A stretch of DNA of 64,000 nucleotides from positions 1,230,532-1,294,531 of the forward strand of contig CM035415.1 in NCBI GenBank assembly GCA_020310875.1, given 5' to 3'. The stretch comes from Ceratopteris richardii. Taxonomy: Eukaryota > Streptophyta > Polypodiopsida > Polypodiales > Pteridaceae. Made by a program: the position numbers and the translations under genes. Below the pieces are notes generated by a model. It was given only the letters and a program-made list of their open reading frames with translations. It had not been told where the DNA came from and made no database searches. Of this stretch, positions 34,192 to 44,919 are shown piece by piece. How positions within the stretch are numbered: the stretch's first letter is position 1; each line of letters starts with the position of its first letter.

Positions 34192-34778
34192 CGACAAAGC
34201 AGGGAGCCAGTCGAATCGTTTTTCAAATAATTATGTTTTCAAATACTTTCCAAAAACCTCCAACAGTGATTTTTATCACTATTGTAACATATGTAACATA
34301 GAAAACCCCATTTTGTAATCCATAGCTCCATTTTGTGCAAGCCGAGGAGTCCTCGAGCTTGAGGAGCTTAGGTAGAATGCGCGTACCAATTTTCGTTATT
34401 TTTAGACATCGTTTACCCTTCCAAATAGCATCTAGGACCTAATTTTTAACTATGCCGGTCACTAGATGTGAAACCGGTCAAAACTAGTCTAGAAACTATA
34501 AAAAGAGCTAGAGAGCTCATTTTTGGGGTTGGTTAGTGTTGGCTAGTGTGAGCTTAGAGCTATTTTTGAGCTTGTAATAGTGTTCTTGAGTAATAGAGCT
34601 AATTTCCCACCTTCCATTGTGTCTTGCTTGTCTCTTCGTAGTGTGTGTGCATGTGTGTGTGCATTTCTATGCTTCTCACCTTCACTCTCACTTCATCTCA
34701 CATTCACGATCTTCATATCACTCCTATCTCTTCCGCGGATTGACATTAAGGAGGTGGAGCTTCTTAACGTGGTTCTCA
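34149..34778 (+). repeat. large gypsy 3' LTR (630 bp)
   Basis: TG...CA element related to the LTRs at 43958-44566 and 57081-57687. Shared blocks: GCCGAGGAGTCCTCGAGCTT, TATAAAAAG (34497-34505), the hairpin GAGCT-AGAG-AGCTC (34505-34518) and CCGCGGATTGACA. Divergent elsewhere, so it is an older or different subfamily. Minus-strand gypsy protease sequence starts just beyond it; there is no partner LTR, so no target duplication can be checked. Confidence 0.85.
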
Positions 34779-34786
34779 CCATTGTG

Positions 34787-36130
34787 CTAGAGCAACAGAT
34801 GGTTCACTCCTACTGTCATGACTTGAAGTGATTGCATTCCATCCTTAGACTTAAATCTAGCATAGGTAGACCCATCATCCATGGCTTTAGTTTCCATACG
34901 ACTCTCACAAATAAAGGGTTGACCTAAGAGAACTTCATAGGAGCAATTATCTTGAATAAAAAAGTGAAACTCTTCTGTGATTCCTCCTATGGATATGGGC
35001 ACACTAGCACAAGCTCCATACAGGGTACCTACACCATTATCTGCAGTTCTCATACGCCATCCACAATCTTTATCTATGGGCCATCGAAACTTATCATAGA
35101 CTTCTCTTGAAATCACATTGATTTCAGAGCCAGAATCTACTAATGCATTTACAGTGATAGTGTTCTTATCATTTCCTATTTTAACATGCATCTCTGATGT
35201 ACCTCTAGACCAAAATATTCTTTTAAAGTGACTTTCAGGATTGTTTTCATGATTTTCATGGTCAGGTTGAATAGGTCCTAAGAAATTTTTATTAACATTT
35301 ACTTCATCATCATCAAAGTCCTCTTCATCAGATTCATCAAAGTTTAAAGCTTCATTCATAGCTTGATCTTGATCTAGAGAATCTTGCATCTCAGTATCTA
35401 GATTACGCGGAAACCTCTTCCTTTTAATTAGGCCGATAAAGTTATCTTTAAAAACAGGCTTTGCAATAGAGAAAACTTGTTCTAAAGACATAGTCACTTG
35501 ACTCTTAAGCAAAATGTCATCTAAAATCTCCATAGGATCTATTTTTCTCTCAATTTCTGAAATCAAGATGGCTTTAGGTTTTCTCTTTGGTTTCTTTTGT
35601 TTTTGCTCAAGATTTTGTTTTTGTTCATGTTCTCGTGTTTGGTATTCTGTTTGTTTTGATTGTTCTTGTTTATCTAAAGGCTTTGGTTCTGTTTTTCTTT
35701 GCTTTGTCTTCTTCCCTTTTTGTTTCTCCTCTTGTTTTTGTTCATTGGGTTCCGATTCTTGTTTTTTATCTTTGGATTGTGATGTTTCTCCTTGCTCTAT
35801 GATTGTTTCTATTCCCTCTGAGGTTTGTTTTCGAGTCACTCTTCTTTCACTAGGCTCAGCTTCATCTCTTTTTCGTTTTTCTTCTACATTGGATATGTGA
35901 GAAATAAGAGATTGATCTTCTATCGGTGACTCCCACGCCGTTATTCTCCTAATCTCATCTCGTGCTCTTACTAAAGCCTCTATGGAAAAGTCAACTTCCT
36001 TTGTGGGTTTACTTGATTCTACTTGTTTTTCATCAAGAGCTTGTAGTTTCACTCCTCTAGTTCCTACATCCGTTATAGTTATATTTTCATAGTGTTTTTT
36101 CATTCCTCCCTTACCATAATTTCCTTGCAA
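34787..36130 (-). pseudogene. gypsy protease region, minus strand, C-truncated
   Basis: 447-codon frame. An E/K/Q-rich, low-complexity N-terminal half (charged linker) leads to a retropepsin: 'N-A-L-V-D-S-G-S-E-I-N-V-I' (catalytic D-S-G), 'M-R-T-A-D-N', 'H-F-F-I-Q-D' and 'V-L-L-G-Q-P-F-I' (hydrophobic-LG motif). The protease would cleave Gag-Pol. The frame runs into sequence at the edge of the gypsy 3' LTR; the RT that should follow is absent. It lies 47 bases after the gag stop in another frame. The lineage differs from the large gypsy element. Confidence 0.78.
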
Positions 36131-36177
36131 AGGTAGCTTAGATCGATAGTCACAGATTTTCTTGTCTATGTCTATTA

Positions 36178-37701
36178 CTAGTGTTGCTCCTTAGCAGCCT
36201 TCAATAGTTCACAATCTCTCAAAAAGTACTCTAACGAATCACACCAAGGACACCTACGAGGGCCACGCACAAAACCATTTTGATTTTTAGGATTTTGATT
36301 AACTTGTGGTGGGAAATTTTGAAATTGAGGATTTTGTTGATAAGGTATTGCTTGAACAGGATAATTAGGATTTTGAAAATGCAATTGATGTATTTGAGGA
36401 GCTTGGGGAGCAACATGTGGTACTTGAGGTGCAAGAGGAGCTTCCATATTATACGGTTGATGATTTTGAAAATTTTGATTTTGAGGATTTTGAAAAGCTA
36501 TTTGAGAAGCTTGAGGATACAGGTTTTGATACATTTGAGGATTTTGCACATGAGGATGAGGATTTTGCATTGAAGGATTATGCATTGGAGGAACTTGATA
36601 TGCTTGAGTAGGAGCTACTTGTGGATTTTGATTGGTAGCTATAACATGTTGATTAGGCTCTTGAAAAGTCATTGGGTTCATTTGATTTTGGAAAGTTTTG
36701 GTGTAATTAGATAGTAAAGCATCTATAGTCTTGGCCAAATTGGATTGTGTAGCAATAAGACTTTCCATTTGCTTAGTGAGAATATCCACTTGAGATTGTT
36801 CAACTACACTTTTATTTGGCTCTACTTTAAAACCTTGATTAGGCTCCATCATTTGAGGAATAGGAGTAGAGTCAAAAAGCATAGCATGGGATTGTTCTCT
36901 AACTTGCTCCTTAGTTTGTGGAAGGCTAGCTTGAGGAAGACTAGTTTGCTCATAAAGCATGGATTGTCTTTGATGTCTATGGGCTACAGCCTCTACTACT
37001 TTACGCACTTTTTGCCAATTGTCAGTAAGACCATAGCGCTTATCTGGTTCTTCTAATCGCCGTTCAACTTCCCTACGAGTTTCAGGATGAAGAAGCTTAA
37101 GAAAATTGATCACAAGATCAGGTTCCAAAGTTATCTTATCCTCATCAGGAAGTTGTTCATAGCGTCTAATATACTCATTTTGTAAGTGAGTAATAGAGCT
37201 ACTAGGCTTTGGAGAATTGACCCATCGTAAGAATCCATCTCGATTATGTTGGCTATAATCTTCAAGATAGAATTCTTTGAGCATCTCCTTTCTAAAATCA
37301 CTCCAAGGAAGACTATCATATTGAGTGACACGGTTTATGATAGAGCTATCAACAATTCGTTCAAAGAATGATATCAAAAGATCTTCGGGAAGACAAAAAA
37401 TCATAGCTTGCTCTTCAAACAAATCTAAGTAGCTTGTGATGTTGATGCCATTGAATTTTCCCTTCTCTCTCAACATAGAAGAGACTATTCTTTGGCCTTG
37501 TTTCTCAACAATAAGGGATTTGAATCCTTCCTCCATCTTATGTGAATAAGCAAGTGATGCACGATGCTCTAGATCTCTCACAAATGCATTTACTTCATGA
37601 CGAAGATGTGCACGATACTGTGAGAAATTCAGTGCAACACTCAAGACTGATGATGATGATATGATGAGGATGAAAAATATGAAACAAAGGATATGGATCA
37701 C
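36178..37701 (-). CDS. gypsy gag, minus strand, intact 507-codon frame
   Basis: Single open frame, M1 at 37701. The first 20 or so residues are hydrophobic (I-L-C-F-I-F-F-I-L-I-I) and may not be the natural start; M-E-E-G-F further in is an alternative. Residues about 75-230 hold the retrotransposon-gag core (S-Y-L-D-L-F-E-E, W-S-D-F-R-K-E-M-L-K-E-F, L-L-H-P-E-T-R-R-E-V). Residues about 330-475 are very rich in Q, N and P, with repeats of the type Q-N-P. The end has C-P-W-C ... L-R-D-C, a zinc knuckle whose His is not at the usual place. A capsid protein; the element around it is broken. Confidence 0.75.
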   Translation of the reverse strand: MIHILCFIFFILIISSSSVLSVALNFSQYRAHLRHEVNAFVRDLEHRASLAYSHKMEEGFKSLIVEKQGQRIVSSMLREKGKFNGINITSYLDLFEEQAMIFCLPEDLLISFFERIVDSSIINRVTQYDSLPWSDFRKEMLKEFYLEDYSQHNRDGFLRWVNSPKPSSSITHLQNEYIRRYEQLPDEDKITLEPDLVINFLKLLHPETRREVERRLEEPDKRYGLTDNWQKVRKVVEAVAHRHQRQSMLYEQTSLPQASLPQTKEQVREQSHAMLFDSTPIPQMMEPNQGFKVEPNKSVVEQSQVDILTKQMESLIATQSNLAKTIDALLSNYTKTFQNQMNPMTFQEPNQHVIATNQNPQVAPTQAYQVPPMHNPSMQNPHPHVQNPQMYQNLYPQASQIAFQNPQNQNFQNHQPYNMEAPLAPQVPHVAPQAPQIHQLHFQNPNYPVQAIPYQQNPQFQNFPPQVNQNPKNQNGFVRGPRRCPWCDSLEYFLRDCELLKAAKEQH

Positions 37702-39847
37702 AACCTCCCAACAAGATCAGAAGCAAATGCCACGAAGCGTTTCACGTCGGGTTCAAATGTGGAGGTGATCGCAATCCGGGTGGATCGGGTCAGGTCGTGG
37801 CACACACAGGGTGTATGAAGCTAATGAATGTTGGATGGTTTAAGGACATGAAAGTGAAATTAATGTTGAGTATGGAGAAGAGAGAGATGCTGAAATGATT
37901 ATGGGAATGGGAAAGTAGGAGTGCAATTTAGATTTATGAACATGAATGATAAGAATGAAAGAGAACCATACACACGAATCAAATTTGGAAGGAAGAATGG
38001 TCCATTGAAGGAGCTTCTTAAACACTTCCTAATTCTAATTCATATGCATAGTCTTCTTTGGATGATATGTATGCATGACGTGAATAGATGGAATCCTTAC
38101 ACATAAACCAGTTTTGAAAGGAAGAATGGTCCAATATTGGAGCTTCTTATACACTTTCAGAAACTAATCAATATGTATGGGTATGTATGGATTATATGCA
38201 TGCAAGTGAATCATGATGGTAGAGTTTACTCACAAGCTCAATGAGACATCCTCACTGGTTCAACGCAATAGTGTGGAGCCTTCTCACACATAGAAGAAAA
38301 TAGAAGACATTTAAAAATACTTAAGAGACTGAGAGACATGCGAGAAGAGATAAGTGACAAGTGACATGAATTAAAAGAATTTGAATTAAGTTACATGTAA
38401 AATATCGTCGTGGTACGTCATGCTAAGCAGTCTACTGATCAAAGGTGGTTCCGACCCTCAAACCATGACAGTTCAACCGAATGTCACACGTAAGCAGGTG
38501 AATTCCACTCCGGTGACCCTATGTCTGTCTAGGCTCGTAACGTCTAACTAAAGAAGTCTAAGACTCATTAAAATCAGCTCTAACTCACTCACACGCTCCA
38601 CCAAGGGTGAGTCAAGATAGAGATGCTGGTTTCAAGAGCCTATCCTAGATTGGAGTTCTAACTTAAATTTGAAACTAGGTTCTATACTCATACTAGCTCA
38701 CCTTGGATCCTCACTCGCTCAACCGAGGGTGATCGTCTCAAGGAAACCGTAAGCTAGCATGAGCCCTATGGATGCCTAACAATGATGCTCTAGGAGTTTG
38801 GAGGGGGGTCTATATAGTTTTTTGAATGAATTTGGGCCCTTAGATGTAGAGAAATCAACTCTCAACTCTAGGATCACTACTTTTGATTAATCAAATCAAT
38901 GGCTTGGAATTGTTCTTTCTATCAAATCTAGTGTAAAGGAGTGAAATTTAGGCGCCCTCATTCTCCACCATTGGATCTGGGGATGATCTGGACCGTTGGA
39001 TCAGTGCTGACATCAATTCGGATAAGATAAGCCACTCTTTTTGGAGAAACACTGCATTATTGATCTTTGATTGTAAAAAAAGTCTTCTTTTATGGAAAAA
39101 CTCGTGGATCCTCCTTGCTTTAAGCATAAGTGCATCTCCACCCTTGAATTTGAGCTCATCTTGATTGTACAACATGGCTCAATCAGCTTTCGCCATGTGG
39201 TGGCCCTTCAACCCTTCAATTTAGCTTAAACTAGAAAATTGCGGTGATCCTGAAAACTGGACTTTGTACTCTTTGACCCTCCAAATAGGCTTTGATGAAG
39301 ATGAAACTTTGTAGGACTATGTTTCCAAAGATCTCCTTCACGAATATGCAGAAAAAACTCCCATCTGAATCTCCCTTGTACAAGTTTGACTACATTTGGA
39401 AGCTTGTAAGGTGGCATTAAGGTCTCTAGGAAGCTCTGATAGCCTTGAAAATTTGTACAAATATGTAGCCACATATGATCTTTATACATGCCAAACCATA
39501 TGGCTAACATAAATTTCTATACAAGAATTTGTAGGGTCAAACTAGAAAAATTACATTTTTACAAAATGAACATAGCATATCAATGTGCTACAAAATCCAT
39601 TTTCTGCTGAAATTTGGGCTATAGACTGCCTTTGACAATCTTTACAAGTATATGGATTTTCATCTAATTTGGTGACAATGAAATTTTTGCCCTAATTTCC
39701 CAACTTTGACAAGCTTTCACCGCTACCATGGAATTTCTTGATTTCTTTGAAACTTTGTATGTGAGCTTCCTTTGACATCCTTGATGCATCCTGGACTTCT
39801 CGGGGAATTCCGGCTACCTTCACCAAATATGTTTTTTGTAGGCCTTC
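37702..39847 (-). promoter_or_regulatory. probable leader and LTR of the minus-strand gypsy gag
   Basis: Upstream of the gag on the minus strand. A TATA-like CTATATAG at 38810-38817 (minus reading) suggests an LTR promoter. A partner LTR is absent, so borders cannot be set. No gene is recognised. Two short open stretches (38948-39175, 39226-39510, minus) show no family pattern. Confidence 0.35.
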
Positions 39848-39852
39848 ACAAG

Positions 39853-40938
39853 TGAGAGAGGAGAGAAAATCTCGACGACAGCGTTTCCTTCAAGCTTCAA
39901 TTCTGAACTTTTTACTTCAGACTTTACACTACTGTGTTTGCTTACAGTTAGATAATCTTTCCGTTACTTAACTGTGTCAAAACTATGTTTTGAACTCACC
40001 AAAATTTCATCGGAACTTCACCAGACTGTCACCGGAATATTACCGTAATCTTACCGGAATCTTACCGGAATCAACTGCAATTCTGTTTGTGATTACTTCA
40101 AATGATTGTTGATGAAGTAAGGAAGTAATACCTGAGCTTCCTTCAGTAATTGAACTCTTTCTGAAGTTTAAGAAAAAAACTTCACCAGTTCAGGATGCCT
40201 TTTTACGATCAGACTTTGTACTGTGTACTTGTCCCGTTTCACAAAACTCTTTTGATCAGTTTATAGTTCAGACTCCTAGATTCAAGATAAGCTATCACTC
40301 ATGAAAATCTTTACACTGTGTTACAAGATCTAACTCTCAGAAGTACCCGAAAATGTTTAGTGAGAAAAACTATAACTGTTAACTAACTTTCACAGTAACA
40401 TGAAATTACTCAGATTTCTTCACATACGAAGAATGCGCTCAATCTTCCACATGAACATGTGTTTTATATTAGAGAAGATGTGTACAAAATAGCTTGGCCT
40501 CACTTTGCTCATAGCTATGGAAAACTCTCCTACTCTGAGTAGTTATTCCTTACCATCTCTCTCAAATGAATACCCGAGATTTCAGGTTTTACTATTCATC
40601 TCTACATACGCGATCTCTAGCATCTTCTTCTTTCTCTATATGCGCTCTTCTCACCTCTTCTCTTCTCATCTCTTCTCTTCTCATCTCTTCTCTTCTCATC
40701 TCTTCTCTTCTCATCTCTTCTCTTCTCATCTCCCTTATTCCAGTTCTATGCTCTCTCTTATATACATTTTGATCCGAGATTCAAACTCGTAATTCTGGAA
40801 GTTTCTACACCTTATATTACAGGCGTGAATTTGTCCCTTCACTAAGGCTTGATTTTTTGAATGTTTTGTTTCTGCTTCTCTTTTGTCTTTCTTCGTCTTT
40901 ATGTCTGTCTGTATGTCAAATTTGTGAGTGACTCTTCA
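39853..40938 (-). repeat. copia C 3' LTR (1,086 bp)
   Basis: The right 578 bp (40361-40938) match the 5' LTR remnant. The left 508 bp have no partner, but extending to TGAGAGAG at 39853 gives TG...CA ends and an ACAAG flank equal to the one at 59268. It includes a short ACCGGAAT-type repeat (40030-40075) and a 15-bp minisatellite (40654-40731). If the extension is wrong, the LTR would begin at 40361. Confidence 0.65.
40654..40731. repeat. 15-bp minisatellite in the LTR, 5 units
   Basis: Five copies of CTCTTCTCTTCTCAT; the other LTR (59027-59060) has two. The 45-bp difference equals the whole length difference between the shared LTR parts. Confidence 0.9.
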
Positions 40939-40978
40939 ATAGCTCCCCCTCAATCACTAATTTGCATTCTCTGATCTT

Positions 40979-43957
40979 TCATATATTCTTCTTTTCTTTT
41001 ATACCTACCATTTCTTTGAATCTGCTTGTCTTTACTCCATCCAAGCTCTTTGTCAGAATATCTGCAATCTGATCTTTTGTAGGAGTGAATACTAATTCAA
41101 TCTCCTTCTCCATTACCTTTTCCCTCAGGAAATGATATTGAATCTCTATGTGTTTTGTTCTTGCATGAAATACTGGATTTGCTACAAGATACAACGAGCT
41201 CATATTATCTCCATGTATGATAGGTATACCTTGATCAATACCCATGCTTTTGAACAAGGTCTTCATCCATATCACTTCTTTAGCTGCTTCCACAAGTCCT
41301 TTATATTCTGCTTCTGTTGACGATAAAGCTACTATGTGTTGCTTCTTTGAACACCAGCTTACAAGCTTATCTCCTAGGTATATCATATACCCATGTGTTG
41401 ACCTTCTGTCATCTTGACTTCCTGCCCAGTCTGAGTTACTGTATGCTCTCAGCTTTATATCTGACATATAAGGATAATATAATCCTTCCTTTATAGTTCT
41501 TTTGATATATCTAAGAACTCTTTGTCCTACAACCCAATGTTGATCCTTCGGACAATGCATGAACTGTGAGAGAACTCCCACTGCATAACTGAGATCCTGT
41601 CTTGTTAGCATAGCATAAATCAAGCTTCCCACTAACGACTGATACTTCCTCATATCTTTAAACTCTGCACCACCATATTTGCTGAGTTTATGATTTACTT
41701 CAAGCAGTGTTGAAGCTTCTCTGCAATTCTCCATGTTAAACTTCTTCAGTAAGTTTAGGAGATACCTTTCTTGCAAAACATATACACCATGATCTGTATA
41801 TGTAACTTCCATTCCAAGAAAATATGATAATTTTCCTAGATCACTGATCTTGAACTCTTTTTCAAGCAATCTCTTTACCTCTTTGATTCCTTCATCTGGA
41901 GGTTCCTATGATTATCATGTCATCTACATAAATACAAATGTAGATCATACCTTCATCTGTTCTCTTAACAAGTAGACTTGCATCAGCCTTTGAGCTTTGG
42001 TATCCAAGGTCATTGAGATACTTCACAAGTCTGTAATTCCAAGCTCTTGGAGCTTGCTTCAATCCATAGAGAGCTCTTCTTAATCTGCAAACATGATCTG
42101 GGTAACTGGAACTTACAAACCCTTCAAGCTGTTCCATGTAAACTTCATCTGATATATATCCATTCAAAAATGCATTCTTCATATCCAGCTAACTTACCTT
42201 CCATCCTTTTGATGCTGCTATAGCAATCAATGTCCTTATGGTTGACATCTTTGCCACCGGACTAAACGTCTCATCATAATCTATGCCATGTGTCTGAGCA
42301 TAGCCTTTGACCACCAGTCTAGCTTTGTATCTGGCTATCCTTCCATCTGCAAGTTTCTTAACTTTGTAAACCCATTTATTTCCAATCACTTTCTTACCAT
42401 TTGGTTTTGGAACAAGTTCCCAAGTCTAGTTCTTTTCCAGCGCATTGAACTCCTCCTTCATTGCTTCTTCCCATTGTTTCTTACCTTTTGCTTCACCATA
42501 ATTCTGAGGTTCTTCATCTTCCTTTACTAAGTAAGCATAGTTTTTCTGAGTCAAATAAGAAGTGTCATAGGAATACCTTGTTGGTTGTTTCCTTACTCTG
42601 TTTGACCTTCTTAGCTCATATTCTTCATGTGTATCTGAATACACATCTTCATCACATATTGGTTCATCTTCGTTTCTCATACCTAATCCAATCCTGGACG
42701 TACTTGCCTGCATATGATCTTCATCTTCATTCACCTACATATGTGATTTTCCTTTTTCTTTTCTTCTTATCTCTTCTTCAAGTGTTTCAACACTATGCTC
42801 TTTATCTGTATACCATCTCTTTCCTTCATCAAATGTCACATCTCTGGAAACAGTAAACTGTTTGGTTAGAGGACTCCATAACCTATAACCCATCTGCTTT
42901 TCATCATATCCAATGAACACGTATTTTTCAGCTTTTGGTTCAAGCTTATGTCTCAGCTGTGATGGCACATAAGCATAGGCAATTGATCCAAACACTTTAC
43001 AATGATCAAGTGTTGGTTTCTTGCCCCACCAAGCTTCATAAGGGGTCATCCCATTCAAAGCTGTACATGGTAATCTATTTACGAGATATGTAGCTGTATT
43101 TACAGCCTCAACCCAAAGATAATTTGGAAAATTCTTCTCCTTTAGCATTGCTCTTGCAAACTCAATTAGAGTTCGGTTTCTTCTTTCTGCTACTCCATTT
43201 TGTTGTGGTGTATACCTGCAAGTTATTTCTCTTTTGATACCTGCATTCCACAGATAATAATTGAACTCTCGAGAAAAATATTCTCCTCCTCCATCAGATC
43301 TTAGTCTTTTGAGTTTCTGTCCTGTAAGTCTTTCAGCATATGCATGAAAATGCCTGAAAGCTTCAAATACTTCTGACTTCTCTTTCAAAACATAAAGATT
43401 TATCCTTCTTGTTGCATCATCAATAAAAAGAACATAATACCTTGAGCCGCTGATAGATCCTTCTTTTGTTGGTCCCCATACATCTGTATGTATGAGCTCT
43501 AACACACCATCGTGTTTGTACCCTTTCTTCTGAAATGGTAACCTATGGGCTTTTCCCATTTGACAAGCTTCACATTTGTGAATCATATGTTGATTCTTCA
43601 TATTTGGTAATCCTCTCACGGATTGTTTCTCCACCATAGTTTTGATTCCCGTTTCATTAAAATGTCCTAACCTCTTATGCCAGAGATCCAACTCAGTGAA
43701 TACCTCATCACCATGTGTGATCAAGGCTTGACCAACATTCCCTTGTACTTTCAGAGTAAAAATTCTACCTTCCTTTTTACCATGGACAATCTGATTGTAT
43801 CCATTCTCTGGATCTTCAACAAATACTCCTTCATTTGTAAACCTGACTTGAAAACCTTTTTCTACTATCTGACCCACACTGATCAGATTTTTTGGGATTG
43901 TTGGAACATACAAAACATTCGTTAGTAGGTCAGCTCCATTCTTACACTTTACCTTTC
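40979..43957 (-). pseudogene. copia C integrase, RT and RNase H
   Basis: Read from 43957 down: GAG-pre-integrase (L-W-H-K-R-L-G-H), integrase with H-T-D-V-W-G-P, R-S-D-G-G-G-E-Y and N-G-V-A-E-R-R-N, linker, RT with [18 protein letters not shown] and Y-V-D-D (41919-41930), and RNase H with S-D-W-A-G-S, S-T-E-A-E-Y-K and H-I-E-I-Q-Y-H-F-L-R-E. Only four lesions break it: TAG at 42737-42735, 42428-42426 and 42191-42189, each at a probable Gln, and a one-base shift near 41885. All catalytic residues are retained. Confidence 0.92.
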
Positions 43958-44566
43958 TGTTGAAGCTCAAAGTCAAGGACAAAGCATGGAAGCACATCAA
44001 AAGGTGGACACACAAGGAAAGGGAGCAAGTAGGGAGCTCCAAGAAGTGTATGTCAAATTTTCAGAAGAATCCCCTACAAAAATAGTGATTTTCATCACTA
44101 AAAACCATTGTAAATACCATTATCTATTTTTAGTAACTCCATTTTGTTCAAGCCGAGGAGTCGTCGAGCTTGAGGAGTATTAGAAGTACCATCGTACCAA
44201 TTTTCATAATTTTTAGACTTCGTTTGAGCCCTCAAATAAGCCCTGGAACCTAATTTTTAACTAGGCCGGACACTAGGTCTGGACAGGGCCAAAACTAGTC
44301 AAAAAACTATAAAAAGAGCTAGAGAGCTCATTTTTGGGGTTGGCTTGTTAGAGAATAGAACTTTTGTAAGAGAACTCTTTTGCAATCTAAGCTTTCCATT
44401 GTTCCTCTCTTTGATCTTACTTTGTGCGCGTGTGTGTGTATGTGTGTGCATGTTTGTGTGCTTTCACTCACGCACTTGTGCCTTCACTTGCTCGTGGTCT
44501 TCATACCGGTCCTCACGTCTCCGCGGATTGACAAGTAAAGGAGGTGGTGCTTACGCTTGAGCTACA
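43958..44566 (+). repeat. large gypsy 5' LTR (609 bp)
   Basis: TGTTGAAG...GAGCTACA. TATA box TATAAAAAG at 44308-44316, immediately followed by a 5-bp-stem hairpin (GAGCT-AGAG-AGCTC, 44316-44329) conserved in all three LTRs of the family. A GT-rich stretch lies near 44428-44460. Transcription should start a little after the TATA box. Confidence 0.95.
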
Positions 44567-44574
44567 CCAAATTT

Positions 44575-44592
44575 TGGCGCCGTTGCCGGGGA
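44575..44592 (+). promoter_or_regulatory. tRNA-Asp-type primer-binding site
   Basis: TGGCGCCGTTGCCGGGGA lies 8 bases after the LTR. It is the PBS well known from plant Tat/Athila gypsy elements (complement of the tRNA-Asp 3' end). Confidence 0.92.
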
Positions 44593-44919
44593 GAGAGCTT
44601 CGAGGACGAGCGTTGTGATGGTAAGATCGTAGATTTGCGACGTTGGAAGGTAAAAAAACTGTCATTTCAGTTCATTTTCTGTTTTTTCCTCTTCATCTTC
44701 ATCATCATCATCATCTCCACCTTCTTCCATCTTCTTCTTCATAGAAAATTCTTGTTTTTTAGTGCATTTTCACCATCTTCATACCATTTTTCATGCATTA
44801 TTGTGTGGGAAGGAGTTAGGAGAAGCGAGGGAGAGCAAGCGCTGTGTTTTTTTCATGATTTTCTGCTCATACGGAGCTCGCCATAGCCGGCGCTCAGAAA
44901 TTTGAATTTTCCGCCAAAA
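44593..44919 (+). other. leader before the palindrome array
   Basis: T-rich untranslated leader with a CATCAT run (44698-44720). I see no gene. ATGs such as 44557 open only short frames. Confidence 0.6.

Larger units (their letters stand above)
28011..34778 (+). mobile_element. large gypsy element, 3' part with extra ORF and 3' LTR
   Basis: Right part of the element family seen whole at 43958-57687, 5'-truncated at 28010 inside the segment downstream of integrase. Order: second retropepsin-like domain and W-x-P-K tail (28011-29453), spacer, a 4.5 kb extra open frame (29686-34191), a small inverted repeat (34115-34130), PPT (34134-34148) and 3' LTR (34149-34778). The family link rests on the protease-like domain (I-D-S-G-A-A, E-A-Y-L-I-G-L-G-G, L-G-Q-D-W motifs shared), the tail, the end sequence Q-G-S-V-R-D-D-R and the LTR. 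Unlike the complete copy, this one has the extra frame. Confidence 0.85.
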
